Shown here in pieces: positions 36,838 through 46,118 of a stretch of 64,000 bases of DNA. Each line of letters opens with the position of its first letter. Position 1 is the first letter of the stretch. The position numbers and the translations under genes are program-made. The notes beneath the pieces are model-generated. The model ran no database searches. It worked only from the letters and a program-made list of their open reading frames with translations, and was not told the origin of the DNA. The stretch is from Novosphingobium sp. PC22D (lineage in GTDB: Bacteria; Pseudomonadota; Alphaproteobacteria; Sphingomonadales; Sphingomonadaceae), in NCBI RefSeq assembly GCF_002556635.1, contig NZ_MWMO01000005.1, forward strand, positions 124,001-188,000. The letters run 5' to 3'.

Positions 36838-37476
36838 TCAGTGCTTGGGACTGTCGGGCTGAGTGTCGGGATGCGCCGCGATGAAGGCCGGATGCGCAAG
36901 ACATGCGGACTCGATGCGGCACAGGTGCGGCATCGCGGAAAGTTCGAAAGCGAACCGGCGCGCGTTGTAGAGCTGCGGGATCAGCACGGCCTCGAACATC
37001 CCCGGCGCGTTGAACAGGAAATCGCCGCTGCCCCGCGCCGCGAGCCGGGCTTCGAGCGGCTCGAGCGTCTTGGCGAGCCAGTTGCTGTACCAGGCGTCGA
37101 TCTCGGTCTGCGAATGGCCAAGCTCGTGCTTGAGATATTGCAGCACCGGCAGGTTGAGCGGGGCATGCAGTTCGGTCGCGATCGCATAGGCGAGTTCGCG
37201 TGCATGAAAGCGGTCCTCGACGTCGGAAGGCAGGAGCGGGCGATCGGCGAAGCGTTCGTCGAGCCATTCCATGATCGCCATCGACTGCGCATGGACCTTG
37301 CCGTTCAACTCCAGCGCTGGCACTCCGGCAAAGGGATTGAGCGCACGGAAATCCTCGCCGCGCTGCTCGTTGGACCGCAGGTCGACGGGAACGACCTCAT
37401 AGTCGAGACCCTTGAGATTGAGCGCGATGCGCAGGCGGTAACTCGTCGAACTGCGGTAATAGGCGTATAGCCGCAT
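36838..37476 (-). CDS. maiA: maleylacetoacetate isomerase
   Basis: 212 residues, zeta-class glutathione transferase. The N-terminus has YRSSTSYRLRIALNLKG, the SSCXWR-type loop region of MaiA in which Ser contacts glutathione, followed by PFAGVPAL and a helical C-terminal domain. It isomerises maleylacetoacetate to fumarylacetoacetate. Its ATG shares a base with the stop of the preceding VOC gene (TGATG). Confidence 0.92.
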   Translation of the reverse strand: MRLYAYYRSSTSYRLRIALNLKGLDYEVVPVDLRSNEQRGEDFRALNPFAGVPALELNGKVHAQSMAIMEWLDERFADRPLLPSDVEDRFHARELAYAIATELHAPLNLPVLQYLKHELGHSQTEIDAWYSNWLAKTLEPLEARLAARGSGDFLFNAPGMFEAVLIPQLYNARRFAFELSAMPHLCRIESACLAHPAFIAAHPDTQPDSPKH

Positions 37477-38036
37477 CAGGTCTCGGCCTCGATCTTCTCG
37501 TGCAGCCATGCCGCGTGACGCGGGGCTTTCTTGGTTCGCGACCATTCCTCTAGCATGTCATCGGCCACGTCCTTCAACATTTCGTACTGGTCGGGCGTTC
37601 CGAAGTCCCACGCCAGTTCGAGACGATGCCCGTTCGGATCGAAGAAGTAGATCGACTTGAATACGCCGTGATGCGTCGGCCCGACGACGTCGAGCCCGCG
37701 CGCCTCGGCGCGCGCCTTCGCGCTCATCAGGCTGTCGTAGTCGGCGACCTTGAAGGCGATGTGCTGGACCCAGGCCGGGGTCTGCTCATCGCGGCCCATC
37801 TCGGGCTGGGTCGGGAGTTCGAAGAAGGCGAGCACGTTGCCGCCGCCCGCATCGAGGAACACGTGCATGTAAGGGTCGGGCTCACCCGTCGAGGGGACGT
37901 TGTCCTCGGCGATCGCGAGCTTGAAATCCATGCCCATGACGTCGCGATAGAAGTCGACCGTCTCCTTGGCATCCTTGCAGCGATAGGCGACGTGGTGAAT
38001 GCCCGAAAGCGCGGGGGGGCTGTCTGCCAGGCTCAT
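37476..38036 (-). CDS. VOC-superfamily protein in the tyrosine operon
   Basis: 186 residues with two beta-alpha-beta-beta-beta modules and the four metal-ligand positions of the fold: His in SGIHHVAYR, Glu in LAFFELPT, His in VQHIAFKV and Glu in HRLELAWD. Members are glyoxalases, extradiol dioxygenases or resistance proteins. It occupies the place where homogentisate dioxygenase would be expected, but hmgA (a cupin of ~430 residues) is unrelated to it. Whether it supplies that ring-opening step is unproven. It is co-transcribed with maiA. Confidence 0.8.
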   Translation of the reverse strand: MSLADSPPALSGIHHVAYRCKDAKETVDFYRDVMGMDFKLAIAEDNVPSTGEPDPYMHVFLDAGGGNVLAFFELPTQPEMGRDEQTPAWVQHIAFKVADYDSLMSAKARAEARGLDVVGPTHHGVFKSIYFFDPNGHRLELAWDFGTPDQYEMLKDVADDMLEEWSRTKKAPRHAAWLHEKIEAET

Positions 38037-38122
38037 CTCGACTCTCCTTTGCCGCTCACGGCGCAGGCCGGACGCGCACTGTTTTTCGTGCGTCGCCCGG
38101 CCCAGCCTGAACGAATGTGTTG

Positions 38123-39226
38123 TTATTCCGCCGGTTCTTCAACCTTGAGCACGCCGCGGCGAAGCTGGTCGCGCTCCATCGATTCGAACAGCGCCTTGAA
38201 GTTGCCCTCGCCGAAACCCTCGTCGCCCTGCCGCTCGATGAATTCGAAGAACACGGGCCCCACGTTCGCTTCGGCGAAGATCTGCAGCAGCAGGCGCGGG
38301 CGGCCGCCTTCGGTGGTGCCGTCGAGCAGGATGCCGCGCGACTTGAGCTCGCCGACCGGCTGGCCGTGGCCCGGCAGGCGCTCGTCGAGCATGTCGTAAT
38401 AGGTCTCGGGCGGTGCGGTCATGAACGGCACGCCGAGCTGCTTGAGGTGGTCCCAGGTCTTGACCAGATCGTCCGAGATCAGCGCGATGTGCTGGATGCC
38501 CTCGCCGTTGAACTGGCGCAGGAACTCCTCGATCTGGCCCTTGCCGCCATCGCCCTCTTCGTTGAGCGGGATGCGGATCTTGCCGTCGGGCGCGGTCAGC
38601 GCCTTCGAGGTGAGGCCGGTGTACTCGCCCTTGATGTCGAAATAGCGGATCTCGCGGAAATTGAAGAGCTTCTCGTAGTAGTCCGCCCAGAAGGCCATGC
38701 GACCGCCGTAGACGTTGTGCGTGAGGTGATCGATCAGCTTGAGCCCCGCACCCTCCGGATGACGGTCCACGCCGGGCAGATATTCGAAGTCGATATCGTA
38801 GATCGAAAGGCCTTCGCCCTCGCCGGGGCGCTCGTAACGGTCGATCAGATAGATGATCGAGTTGCCGATGCCGCGGATGCCGGGCAGGCGCAGCTCCATC
38901 GGCCCCGTCTCGACCTCGACCGGCTCGGCCGAGCGCGCGAGCAGCTCGGCATAGGCCGCGCGGGCATCCCTGACGCGAAAGCCCATGCCGCAGGCCGAAG
39001 GGCCATGCTCGCGGCTGAAGAACCACGCCGGGCTCCTGGGCTCGTAATTGGTGATGAAGTTGATCTCGCCCTGACGCCAGAGTTCGACGTCCTTCGAGCG
39101 GTGCCGCGCGACGCGGGTGAAGCCCATCGCCTCGAACACGGGCTCGAGCATGCCCTTCTCGGGGGCTGAGAACTCGACGAACTCGAAGCCGTCGAGGCCG
39201 ATCGGATTTTCGAACAGGTCGGTCAT
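38123..39226 (-). CDS. hppD: 4-hydroxyphenylpyruvate dioxygenase
   Basis: 367 residues, Fe(II) enzyme converting 4-hydroxyphenylpyruvate to homogentisate. Ligands are visible in [10 protein letters not shown] (His), [12 protein letters not shown] (His) and [20 protein letters not shown] (Glu). The N-terminal VOC half ([11 protein letters not shown]) is as expected. ATG 39226; its start overlaps the stop of phhA by 4 bases. Confidence 0.96.
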   Translation of the reverse strand: MTDLFENPIGLDGFEFVEFSAPEKGMLEPVFEAMGFTRVARHRSKDVELWRQGEINFITNYEPRSPAWFFSREHGPSACGMGFRVRDARAAYAELLARSAEPVEVETGPMELRLPGIRGIGNSIIYLIDRYERPGEGEGLSIYDIDFEYLPGVDRHPEGAGLKLIDHLTHNVYGGRMAFWADYYEKLFNFREIRYFDIKGEYTGLTSKALTAPDGKIRIPLNEEGDGGKGQIEEFLRQFNGEGIQHIALISDDLVKTWDHLKQLGVPFMTAPPETYYDMLDERLPGHGQPVGELKSRGILLDGTTEGGRPRLLLQIFAEANVGPVFFEFIERQGDEGFGEGNFKALFESMERDQLRRGVLKVEEPAE

Positions 39227-40098
39227 GCAGTGGGTTCTCCCGTGGTCTGTGCAGTGCGCAAGGGCGTTTCGCCCGGCAGGATCTCGCCCGCCGGCAGCGG
39301 CGGGCTATCGCGGTAGCTTTCGTAGATCGGCCCGAAATCGAGATCGACGAGCCCGTCGATAAGCTGCGGCAGGCTGTCGAGCACGAAGTAGGTCTTCTGG
39401 TAGCTGTCGATGTTGTAAGCGGTGCGCATGATCCGCACCGGCTCGAACGGCAGCCGCACGACATCGGGGTCCTCGATCGAGAAGACGGTCTCGCCGGGCG
39501 AGGAGACGATCCCCGCGCCGAAGACCTTCAGGCCCCGCTCGGTCCTGAGCAGGCCGAACTCGATCGTGTACCAGTAGATCCGCGCGAGCATGTCGAGCGC
39601 GCCCATCGCCATCGCCCGCTCGCCGGCCTTGCCGTAGAGCTCGAGGAAGTCGGCTATCGTCGGGTCGAGCAGCATCGGCACGTGGCCGAAAAAGTCATGG
39701 AACACATCGGGCTCGACGAGGTAGTCGAACTCGTGCTCCTCGCGCAGCCAGCGCGTCACCGGGAAGCGCCGGTGCGCGAGGTGGTCGAAGAAATGGTCGT
39801 CGGGAATGAAGCCCGGAACGGCAACGAGCTGCCAGCCCGTGGCCGGCCCCAGCACCGCGTTGGCGTCCTCGAACCGGGGAATGCCGTCGGCGCAATCGAG
39901 ACGCTTCAAACCCTTCACAAACTGCGGCGCGGCATAGCGCTCGGCGAGGCGGCTCTGGTTGGCGTAAAGGCGGCGCCAGCGCGCATGCGGCTCGGCGGTG
40001 TACGATTTCCACTGCTGCGCGACGGTAAAGTCGCTCGCGGCATCCTCGTAGTCACCCCGAAGCCCGCTCGTGCTCGTTTTCGTCAGCGGTGTCTTCAT
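39223..40098 (-). CDS. phhA: phenylalanine 4-monooxygenase
   Basis: 291 residues, the monodomain bacterial type without an ACT regulatory domain. [10 protein letters not shown] holds the two iron His ligands, and the Glu lies in [10 protein letters not shown]. It hydroxylates phenylalanine to tyrosine with pterin and O2. It is the first gene of the leftward operon phhA-hppD-VOC-maiA-FAH (the 87 bases between hppD and the VOC gene may hold a second start). It is divergent from an Lrp-type regulator with a palindromic site between them. Confidence 0.96.
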   Translation of the reverse strand: MKTPLTKTSTSGLRGDYEDAASDFTVAQQWKSYTAEPHARWRRLYANQSRLAERYAAPQFVKGLKRLDCADGIPRFEDANAVLGPATGWQLVAVPGFIPDDHFFDHLAHRRFPVTRWLREEHEFDYLVEPDVFHDFFGHVPMLLDPTIADFLELYGKAGERAMAMGALDMLARIYWYTIEFGLLRTERGLKVFGAGIVSSPGETVFSIEDPDVVRLPFEPVRIMRTAYNIDSYQKTYFVLDSLPQLIDGLVDLDFGPIYESYRDSPPLPAGEILPGETPLRTAQTTGEPTA

Positions 40099-40163
40099 GC
40101 CTTCGTTATAGCAGATTCGCCGCGTCAGGTTCGTGCGGATTGTCTACCATGACGCCATCGCTA

Positions 40164-40178
40164 TAGTGAAAATCACTA
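40164..40178. promoter_or_regulatory. 15-bp palindrome between phhA and the Lrp-type gene
   Basis: TAGTGA-AAA-TCACTA is a perfect inverted repeat in the 106-base divergent gap, 27 bases before the regulator ATG. Size and placement fit an Lrp/AsnC-family site controlling both directions. Confidence 0.6.
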
Positions 40179-40204
40179 ATCCATATGGCGCGGGTAGCGA
40201 AATC

Positions 40205-40666
40205 ATGCAGGTTGACGAATTCGATCGCAGAATCATCGCGGCGCTGCAGGAAGACGCGCGCATGCCCGTCTCCGCGATCGCGGAACGCACGGCGCTCTCG
40301 GCAACACCGGTCAGCCGCCGCCTCAAGCGGCTCGAGGACGAAGGGCTTATCGAAGGCTACGCACCGATCCTCGACGAGCGGAAACTGGGCTTCGAACTCA
40401 ACGCCTACGTGCTGATCAACCTCGCCGCGCACAGCGACGAGAACATCGACGCCTTCGAGGAGGAAATCGCGACCAACCCCTACGTCATCGCCTGCCATGC
40501 GGTGACCGGCGACAGCGACTACCTCGTCCACGTCATCGCGCGCGACGTCGAGCACCTCAGCGAGATCACCCTGCGCAGGCTGGTGCGCATTCGCGGCGTG
40601 CGCGACGTGCGCTCGATCATCGTGCTCGACACGATCAAGGAAGCCCGCGCACTGCCGCTGGAGTGA
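40205..40666 (+). CDS. Lrp/AsnC-family transcriptional regulator
   Basis: 153 residues: an N-terminal helix-turn-helix (DEFDRRIIAALQEDARMP, then ALSATPVSRRLKRLEDEGLI) and a C-terminal RAM ligand-binding domain (YVIACHAVTGDSDYLVHVIA). It is the probable sensor of phenylalanine or tyrosine for the divergent catabolic operon, by position. ATG 40205 is preferred over the GTG/ATG candidates upstream because those overlap the palindrome. Confidence 0.93.
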   Translation: MQVDEFDRRIIAALQEDARMPVSAIAERTALSATPVSRRLKRLEDEGLIEGYAPILDERKLGFELNAYVLINLAAHSDENIDAFEEEIATNPYVIACHAVTGDSDYLVHVIARDVEHLSEITLRRLVRIRGVRDVRSIIVLDTIKEARALPLE

Positions 40667-40688
40667 GCGGAGCAGCAGCGCCCGGCGC

Positions 40689-43600
40689 CTAGCGCGTCAG
40701 CAGGTGACGCGCCTGGCTGGCGATCTGGGCGAGCATGGAAGGCGTCACCGGAACAGCGCTCTCCGCGCGCCGGACCATCGCGCGGAAGGTCGCGATCGCG
40801 GCCTTGTTGCGCGCGCCCCACTGCTCGACCGCGCCGACCGGATCGGATCTGGCGCCGCGCTCGCGCGCCAGCGACTTGAGGAAATCGAGCCGCATCTCCT
40901 GGAAGTCGCGGGCGAGGCCGGCCACCAGCAGGCGCTCCCACGGATCGGAGGGTTCGAGCAGCGCCGCCGTCGTCTGCGCCCAGTCGAGCCCCAGCCCGCT
41001 ACCGAGCCGGGTGAAGGCGGCGACGACCTGGCGCGGCGCGATGCCGGTCTGCTCGGCGAGATCGGTAATGCCGATCGCGCCGTCGAGGTCGAAAAGGTGC
41101 ACCACCTGCGCGCTCACATCAGCGGGCGCGCCGATCCCGGCGAGTTGCTCGCGCAGCTTCGCCGAATGAACCTGCGCGCTCTCGCCCAGCATTTCCTCGG
41201 TGTCGGTCGAAAGTGCGGCCACGCCTTTTTGCAGACGCTTCGCGAGAGCGCCGGGCGCCGCTCGGCCCGCTCCGGCGCGCAGCAGGTCGGCCATGTGGGT
41301 GCGGGTAATCAGCGCCAGCTTGTCGAACAACGCGAGGCGCGCGGTCTCGCTCGTCTCGACCGCGTCGAGCCGCTGCCAGATCGCGTCGAGGCCGAACAAT
41401 CGGTCGGCGAGCGTGAAGGCCGCAGCGACCTGGGCGAGATCCGCGCCCGCCTCCTCGGCCAGTTCGAAAGGATGCACGATGCCCAGGCGATTGACGATGC
41501 GGTTGGCGAGCTTGGTCGCGATGATCTCACGCCGCAGCCGATGCCCCTCGATGTAGCGTCGGAAATCGCCGCGCATCGGCGATGGGAAGGACGAGACAAG
41601 CAACTCGGTCAGGCCCGGATCCTCCGGCAGGTCGCTGTCCTCGATCGCGGCCTGCAACAAGAGCTTGGTGCTCGAAAGCAGGACCGCGAGTTCGGGCCGC
41701 GTCAGCCCATGCCCGTCGACCGCGCGGCGCGCGAGCACGTCGCCGTCCGCAAGCCCCTCGGTACGTCGGTCGAGATTGCCGGTCTCCTCGAGCATTTCGA
41801 TCAGCCGCAAGTGCGAAGGCATCGCCCGCGCGCCACCGCGTTCGGCGATCGACAAAGACAGGGCCTGAAGCCGGTTGTCCTCGAGCACGAGTTCGGAAAC
41901 CTCGTCGGTCATCTGGCTGAGCAATTCGACGCGGCGCTTTTCGGAGAGCTTGCCCGACCGGCGCGCCGCGGCGAGCGCGATCTTGATGTTGACCTCGTTG
42001 TCCGAGCAATCGACGCCCGCCGAGTTGTCGATGAAGTCGGTGTTGATGCGTCCGCCGGCGCCGGAGGCGCCCCGCTGCGCGAACTCGATGCGGCCCGCCT
42101 GGGTAACGCCGAGATTGGCGCCCTCGCCGATCACTCGCGCGCGCACCAAATCGGCATCGACGCGGATCGGATCGTTCGTGGGATCGCCCACGGTGGCGTT
42201 GTTCTCCGCGGCGGCTTTGACATAGGTGCCGATGCCGCCAAACCAGATCAGGTCCACCGGCGCGCGCAGGATCGCCGAGATCAGCGCCTCGGGCTCGAGT
42301 TCGCTGGCATCGGTATCGAGCAGCGCCCGCATCGCTTCGGAAAGCGGAATGCGCTTCATCGTGCGCGCGAACACACCGCCACCGGGAGAGATCAGGCTCT
42401 TGTCGTAGTCGTCCCAGCTCGAGTGCGGCAAGTCGAACAGCCGCTTGCGCTCGAGCCAGCTCGTCGCCGGGTCGGGATCGGGATCGATGAAGATGTGGCG
42501 GTGATCGAAGGCCGCCACGACCTTCACCGCCTTCGACAGCAGCATCCCGTTGCCGAACACGTCGCCCGACATGTCGCCGCAGCCCGCGACGCGGATGGGC
42601 TGGGACTGCACGTCGACACCCATTTCGAGGAAGTGGCGCTGCACCGAAATCCACGCGCCGCGCGCGGTGATGCCCATCGCCTTGTGATCGTAGCCGTTCG
42701 AGCCACCGCTGGCGAAGGCGTCGTCGAGCCAGAAATCGTGCGATTCGGCGATGCCGTTGGCGACGTCGGAAAACTTCGCGGTGCCCTTGTCGGCCGCGAC
42801 GACGAAATAGGGGTCCTCGCCGTCGCGCACGATCACGCGCTCGGGATGGACGACCTTGTCCTTGACGATGTTGTCGGTGACCGAAAGCAGCGTGCGGATG
42901 AACAGCTCGTAGCTCGCTTGCCCCTCGGCGGCCCATGCGGCACGGTCGCGCGCCGGATCGGGCAGAAGCTTGGGATAGAAGCCGCCCTTGGCGCCGGTCG
43001 GCACGATCACCGCGTTCTTGACTCGCTGCGCCTTCATCAGGCCGAGGATCTCGGTGCGGAAGTCGTCGCGGCGGTCGGACCAGCGCAGTCCGCCGCGCGC
43101 GATCGGCCCGGCGCGCAGGTGGATGCCTTCGACGCGGCGCGAATAGACGAAGATCTCGCGCCAGGGCACCGGCTTGGGCAGGCCGGGCACGAGCGCGGAT
43201 TCGAGCTTGAAAGCCAGCGCCTCCCGCCCCGCCGGAGCAAAGGCATTGGTACGCAAGATCGCCTCGACCAGCGCGCGGACCTGACGCAGCACGCGGTCGT
43301 CGTTGATCGCCGCGACGCCCGCGAGGCCCGCACGGATCGCCTCGGACGCGGCCTGCTCCGCCGCCTGGCGATCTTCCGCGAAGTCCGGGTCGTGGCGCGC
43401 ACGGAACAGTTCGATGATCGCGCGAGTCACCTCCGGCGCGCGGCCGAGCGCATCGACCACGGTGTAGATCGTGTAATTGCTTCCCGCCTGCCGCAGGTAG
43501 CGGTAGAAGGCGCGCAGCCAGTCGGCCTCGCCCGCATCGAGCCCGGCGGTGGTGACGAGCCGGTTGAAAACGTCGTTCTCAGCGCCATTGCTGAGCACCG

Positions 43601-45452
43601 AGGTGATCGCCTCTTCGATCACGCCCGCCCTATCGAGCATGTCCAGCGCGGGCTGGCCTTCGGGCAGTTCGAGCAGGAAATCGTGAATCGTGCCGATTCG
43701 CCCATGGTCGAGCGGAGTCGGAATTTCCTCGAGCACGCGGAAACCGAAGTTCTCCAGCGCCGGGACCGCATCGGACAGCGGCAGGCTGCCCTCGAACTGG
43801 TAGACCTTGAGCCGCAGCCGCTTGGGATCGTCCGCTTCGTGGCGATAGAGCCGTGCATCGCGGCGGCCCGGGCGCCCGGCGGTCTCCTCGCTGTCGCCGC
43901 CCGCGAGCTTGCGGATGTGGCGGATGTCGATCGCCGCTTCGGTCGCGCCGTAGTCGCTGCGGTAGGCCATCGGGAAGGCCTCGGCATAGCGCGCCGCGAT
44001 CGCCACGGCGCGGCCCGGTTCGCCATCGGCGGCGATCGCGGCCTCGACCGCCTCGCTCCAGCCGCGCAGCATGACCTGCAGTCGCGCATCGAGTTCGGCC
44101 TCCTCGGGGACGGTGCCGGTCTCGCGAATATCGAGCTGATAGCGCAGGATCGCCAGCGCGCCCGCCTCGACCTGCAGGCTCCAGTCGAGCGTCGACGCAC
44201 CGACCTTGGCCTCGATCATCGCCTGGATCTTGAGCCGCATCTGCGTCGACAGCATGTCGCGCGGGAGCCATACGAACGCGAGCAGGTGGCGGGCGAGCGG
44301 CGCCTCGACCAGCAGCAGGCGCGGCCGGGGGCGATCGACGAGGCTGGTCATCGCGGTGACGACGCGCTCGACGTCGTCGTCCGAAAAGCTGACGACGAGA
44401 TCGTGCGGCAGGCTGGTCAGCGCGTGAGTGATGGACTTGCCGGTATGGCCGTTCGGATCGAAACCGAGCCGGTCCGAGAGCACCGCGAGCTGCTGGCGCA
44501 GCCGCGGCACGCGATCGGGCGGCGTGCCCAGCGCCTGGCTCGTCCAGATGCCCGCATGGATCGAAAGCGCGGTGACCTTGCCGTCCTCGATGATCGGCAC
44601 GATGAACAGGTCGAGCGGGACGCGGCGGTGGACCGTGGCAATGCGGTTCGCCTTGACGATCAGGGGCGCGCGCACCGCGCCGCGCTTCACGGCATTGTCG
44701 AACCAGGCGAAGGCGCGCTCGTAGCTCGGGTCGGCGAGAATCGCCTTGGCGCCGCGCCGGCAAATGCCGAGCAGTTTTTCATGGCTGCCGTCGCGCCGCC
44801 GGGTGACGTGGCCAAGCTGGGTGAGGTTGTCCGCGTTGAGCCAGGTCAGCAGCGCCTTGCCTTCGTCATCGGCGATCCGCGCCGCGTCCTCGGCCATGGC
44901 CTCGACCATGCGCGACCAGTCGGCCACCGCCGCGCGAACGTCGGCGAGCGTGCCGTTGATCGCCTGGAGCAGCGCGCGCCGGTCCTTGGCGTCGATACGC
45001 GCGGTCTCGACGTAGATCATCGATTCGCGCAAGGCATCCCCGTCCGCGCTTTCGGGGACCGCCAGGAGCTTGCCCTTGGCGTCGCGCCGCACGGGAATGA
45101 CAGGGTGCACCAGGCGATCGACCACCAACCCCGTCGCCGAGATCGCGAGCGCGAGCGAATCGACGAGGAACGGCATGTCGTCGTTGATCACCGCGATCCG
45201 CAGGTGCCGCCGTCCCTCGCTGGTGGAAGCGAGTTCGATCGCCGCTTCGCCCGGCTTGCGGGTCCGCGCGGTCTCGAGCAGGAACGCGGCCGCTTCCTCG
45301 ACCCAGCCCTTCTCGTACGGCAATTCCCCCGGCAGCAGCGAGTCGCGGATGCCGGCGGCGATCTCGCTTTCGAGCGCGGCCTTGGTGGTGGCTTCGCGCG
45401 CACCTTCTCGCTTTGCGCGCCGGGATTTCGCGGCGGTATCGGTGGCGGTCAT
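40689..45452 (-). CDS. NAD-specific glutamate dehydrogenase, large (~180 kDa) type
   Basis: 1587 residues, the GDH-180 type common in alphaproteobacteria. The N-terminal ~700 residues contain ACT-like segments (e.g. PLLVEAPLARHLLAFVWLPRDM with surrounding strands); the catalytic core is central (RGGLRWSDRRDDFRTEILGL, then VPTGAKGGFYPK with the catalytic Lys). The NAD domain has GCGDMSGDVFGNGML. It deaminates glutamate to 2-oxoglutarate and so joins the AST pathway. ATG 45452 follows GGAGAAGACG; longer frames upstream are not expected. Confidence 0.95.
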   Translation of the reverse strand: MTATDTAAKSRRAKREGAREATTKAALESEIAAGIRDSLLPGELPYEKGWVEEAAAFLLETARTRKPGEAAIELASTSEGRRHLRIAVINDDMPFLVDSLALAISATGLVVDRLVHPVIPVRRDAKGKLLAVPESADGDALRESMIYVETARIDAKDRRALLQAINGTLADVRAAVADWSRMVEAMAEDAARIADDEGKALLTWLNADNLTQLGHVTRRRDGSHEKLLGICRRGAKAILADPSYERAFAWFDNAVKRGAVRAPLIVKANRIATVHRRVPLDLFIVPIIEDGKVTALSIHAGIWTSQALGTPPDRVPRLRQQLAVLSDRLGFDPNGHTGKSITHALTSLPHDLVVSFSDDDVERVVTAMTSLVDRPRPRLLLVEAPLARHLLAFVWLPRDMLSTQMRLKIQAMIEAKVGASTLDWSLQVEAGALAILRYQLDIRETGTVPEEAELDARLQVMLRGWSEAVEAAIAADGEPGRAVAIAARYAEAFPMAYRSDYGATEAAIDIRHIRKLAGGDSEETAGRPGRRDARLYRHEADDPKRLRLKVYQFEGSLPLSDAVPALENFGFRVLEEIPTPLDHGRIGTIHDFLLELPEGQPALDMLDRAGVIEEAITSVLSNGAENDVFNRLVTTAGLDAGEADWLRAFYRYLRQAGSNYTIYTVVDALGRAPEVTRAIIELFRARHDPDFAEDRQAAEQAASEAIRAGLAGVAAINDDRVLRQVRALVEAILRTNAFAPAGREALAFKLESALVPGLPKPVPWREIFVYSRRVEGIHLRAGPIARGGLRWSDRRDDFRTEILGLMKAQRVKNAVIVPTGAKGGFYPKLLPDPARDRAAWAAEGQASYELFIRTLLSVTDNIVKDKVVHPERVIVRDGEDPYFVVAADKGTAKFSDVANGIAESHDFWLDDAFASGGSNGYDHKAMGITARGAWISVQRHFLEMGVDVQSQPIRVAGCGDMSGDVFGNGMLLSKAVKVVAAFDHRHIFIDPDPDPATSWLERKRLFDLPHSSWDDYDKSLISPGGGVFARTMKRIPLSEAMRALLDTDASELEPEALISAILRAPVDLIWFGGIGTYVKAAAENNATVGDPTNDPIRVDADLVRARVIGEGANLGVTQAGRIEFAQRGASGAGGRINTDFIDNSAGVDCSDNEVNIKIALAAARRSGKLSEKRRVELLSQMTDEVSELVLEDNRLQALSLSIAERGGARAMPSHLRLIEMLEETGNLDRRTEGLADGDVLARRAVDGHGLTRPELAVLLSSTKLLLQAAIEDSDLPEDPGLTELLVSSFPSPMRGDFRRYIEGHRLRREIIATKLANRIVNRLGIVHPFELAEEAGADLAQVAAAFTLADRLFGLDAIWQRLDAVETSETARLALFDKLALITRTHMADLLRAGAGRAAPGALAKRLQKGVAALSTDTEEMLGESAQVHSAKLREQLAGIGAPADVSAQVVHLFDLDGAIGITDLAEQTGIAPRQVVAAFTRLGSGLGLDWAQTTAALLEPSDPWERLLVAGLARDFQEMRLDFLKSLARERGARSDPVGAVEQWGARNKAAIATFRAMVRRAESAVPVTPSMLAQIASQARHLLTR

Positions 45453-45665
45453 CGTCTTCTCCGCAAACGTATTCTCGTGCCCCGTCGAACGGACGAGCCT
45501 TTGTTGTTGCGGATATATAGGAGGCCGCGGCGAATCGGACACCCCACGTTCGCACGACCTCCGCAAGGCTCCGGCGCGCGAACTGTCCGGGCCACGAACA
45601 AGGCCGTGATCGCATGCATGGTCGTGCTGGGATGTTCGCCCGGGCGGTGCTAGGATCGCCGGGCA

Positions 45666-45869
45666 ATGGGCGAGATCGTCAATCTGAGGGCCGCGCGCAA
45701 GATCAGGCTGCGCCGCGACAAGGAGGCGCAGGCCGAAGCGCAGCGAATCAGGCACGGGCGCACCAAGGCCGAACGCCGGCTCGCCGAGGCAGAGGCGGCA
45801 CGCTCCGACCGTCAGCTCGAAGGCGCGCGGCGCGATCCGCGCGATGATCCGGGTGACGGAGACGCCTGA
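45666..45869 (+). CDS. DUF4169 family protein
   Basis: 67 residues, highly charged: MGEIVNLRAARKIRLRRDKE begins the family pattern (MaeIVNLR..RK...R...). The rest is a coiled-coil-prone helix rich in Arg, Glu and Ala. The function is unknown. It overlaps the next small gene (TGATG). Confidence 0.85.
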   Translation: MGEIVNLRAARKIRLRRDKEAQAEAQRIRHGRTKAERRLAEAEAARSDRQLEGARRDPRDDPGDGDA

Positions 45870-46072
45870 TGCGCACGACCTTCTCCGATGCCAGCGTCAG
45901 GCTCTATCATCTCGAAGGCGGGACCGAGGGGGGCGCGGCGACGACGCTGTTCTACGGCCCCTTGTCGCAGGCGATGGACATCGCCGCGCAGCAGACCGAG
46001 ATCGTGCAGGAAGGCCTGTTCCTCGCCACCGACAACGACGTCATCGCCTACCTCGACCTGATCGAGGGATGA
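45869..46072 (+). CDS. conserved small protein of unknown function (67 aa)
   Basis: A mixed alpha/beta protein (SVRLYHLEGGTEGGAATTLF, ending VIAYLDLIEG) with no signal peptide or membrane segment. It shares one base with the DUF4169 gene and precedes bioF by 46 bases, so it is probably co-transcribed with DUF4169 and possibly with the biotin operon. I cannot name a function. Confidence 0.75.
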   Translation: MRTTFSDASVRLYHLEGGTEGGAATTLFYGPLSQAMDIAAQQTEIVQEGLFLATDNDVIAYLDLIEG

Positions 46073-46118
46073 GCGGGCGCCCTTGTGCCGTCAGCCCGCC
46101 TGACCTAGCGGCCTCGCC

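Noticed and set aside
40704..45653. 1649-codon frame antisense to NAD-glutamate dehydrogenase
   Set aside because: The minus strand has unmistakable GDH motifs throughout; the antisense translation is low-complexity His/Arg/Gly-rich sequence.
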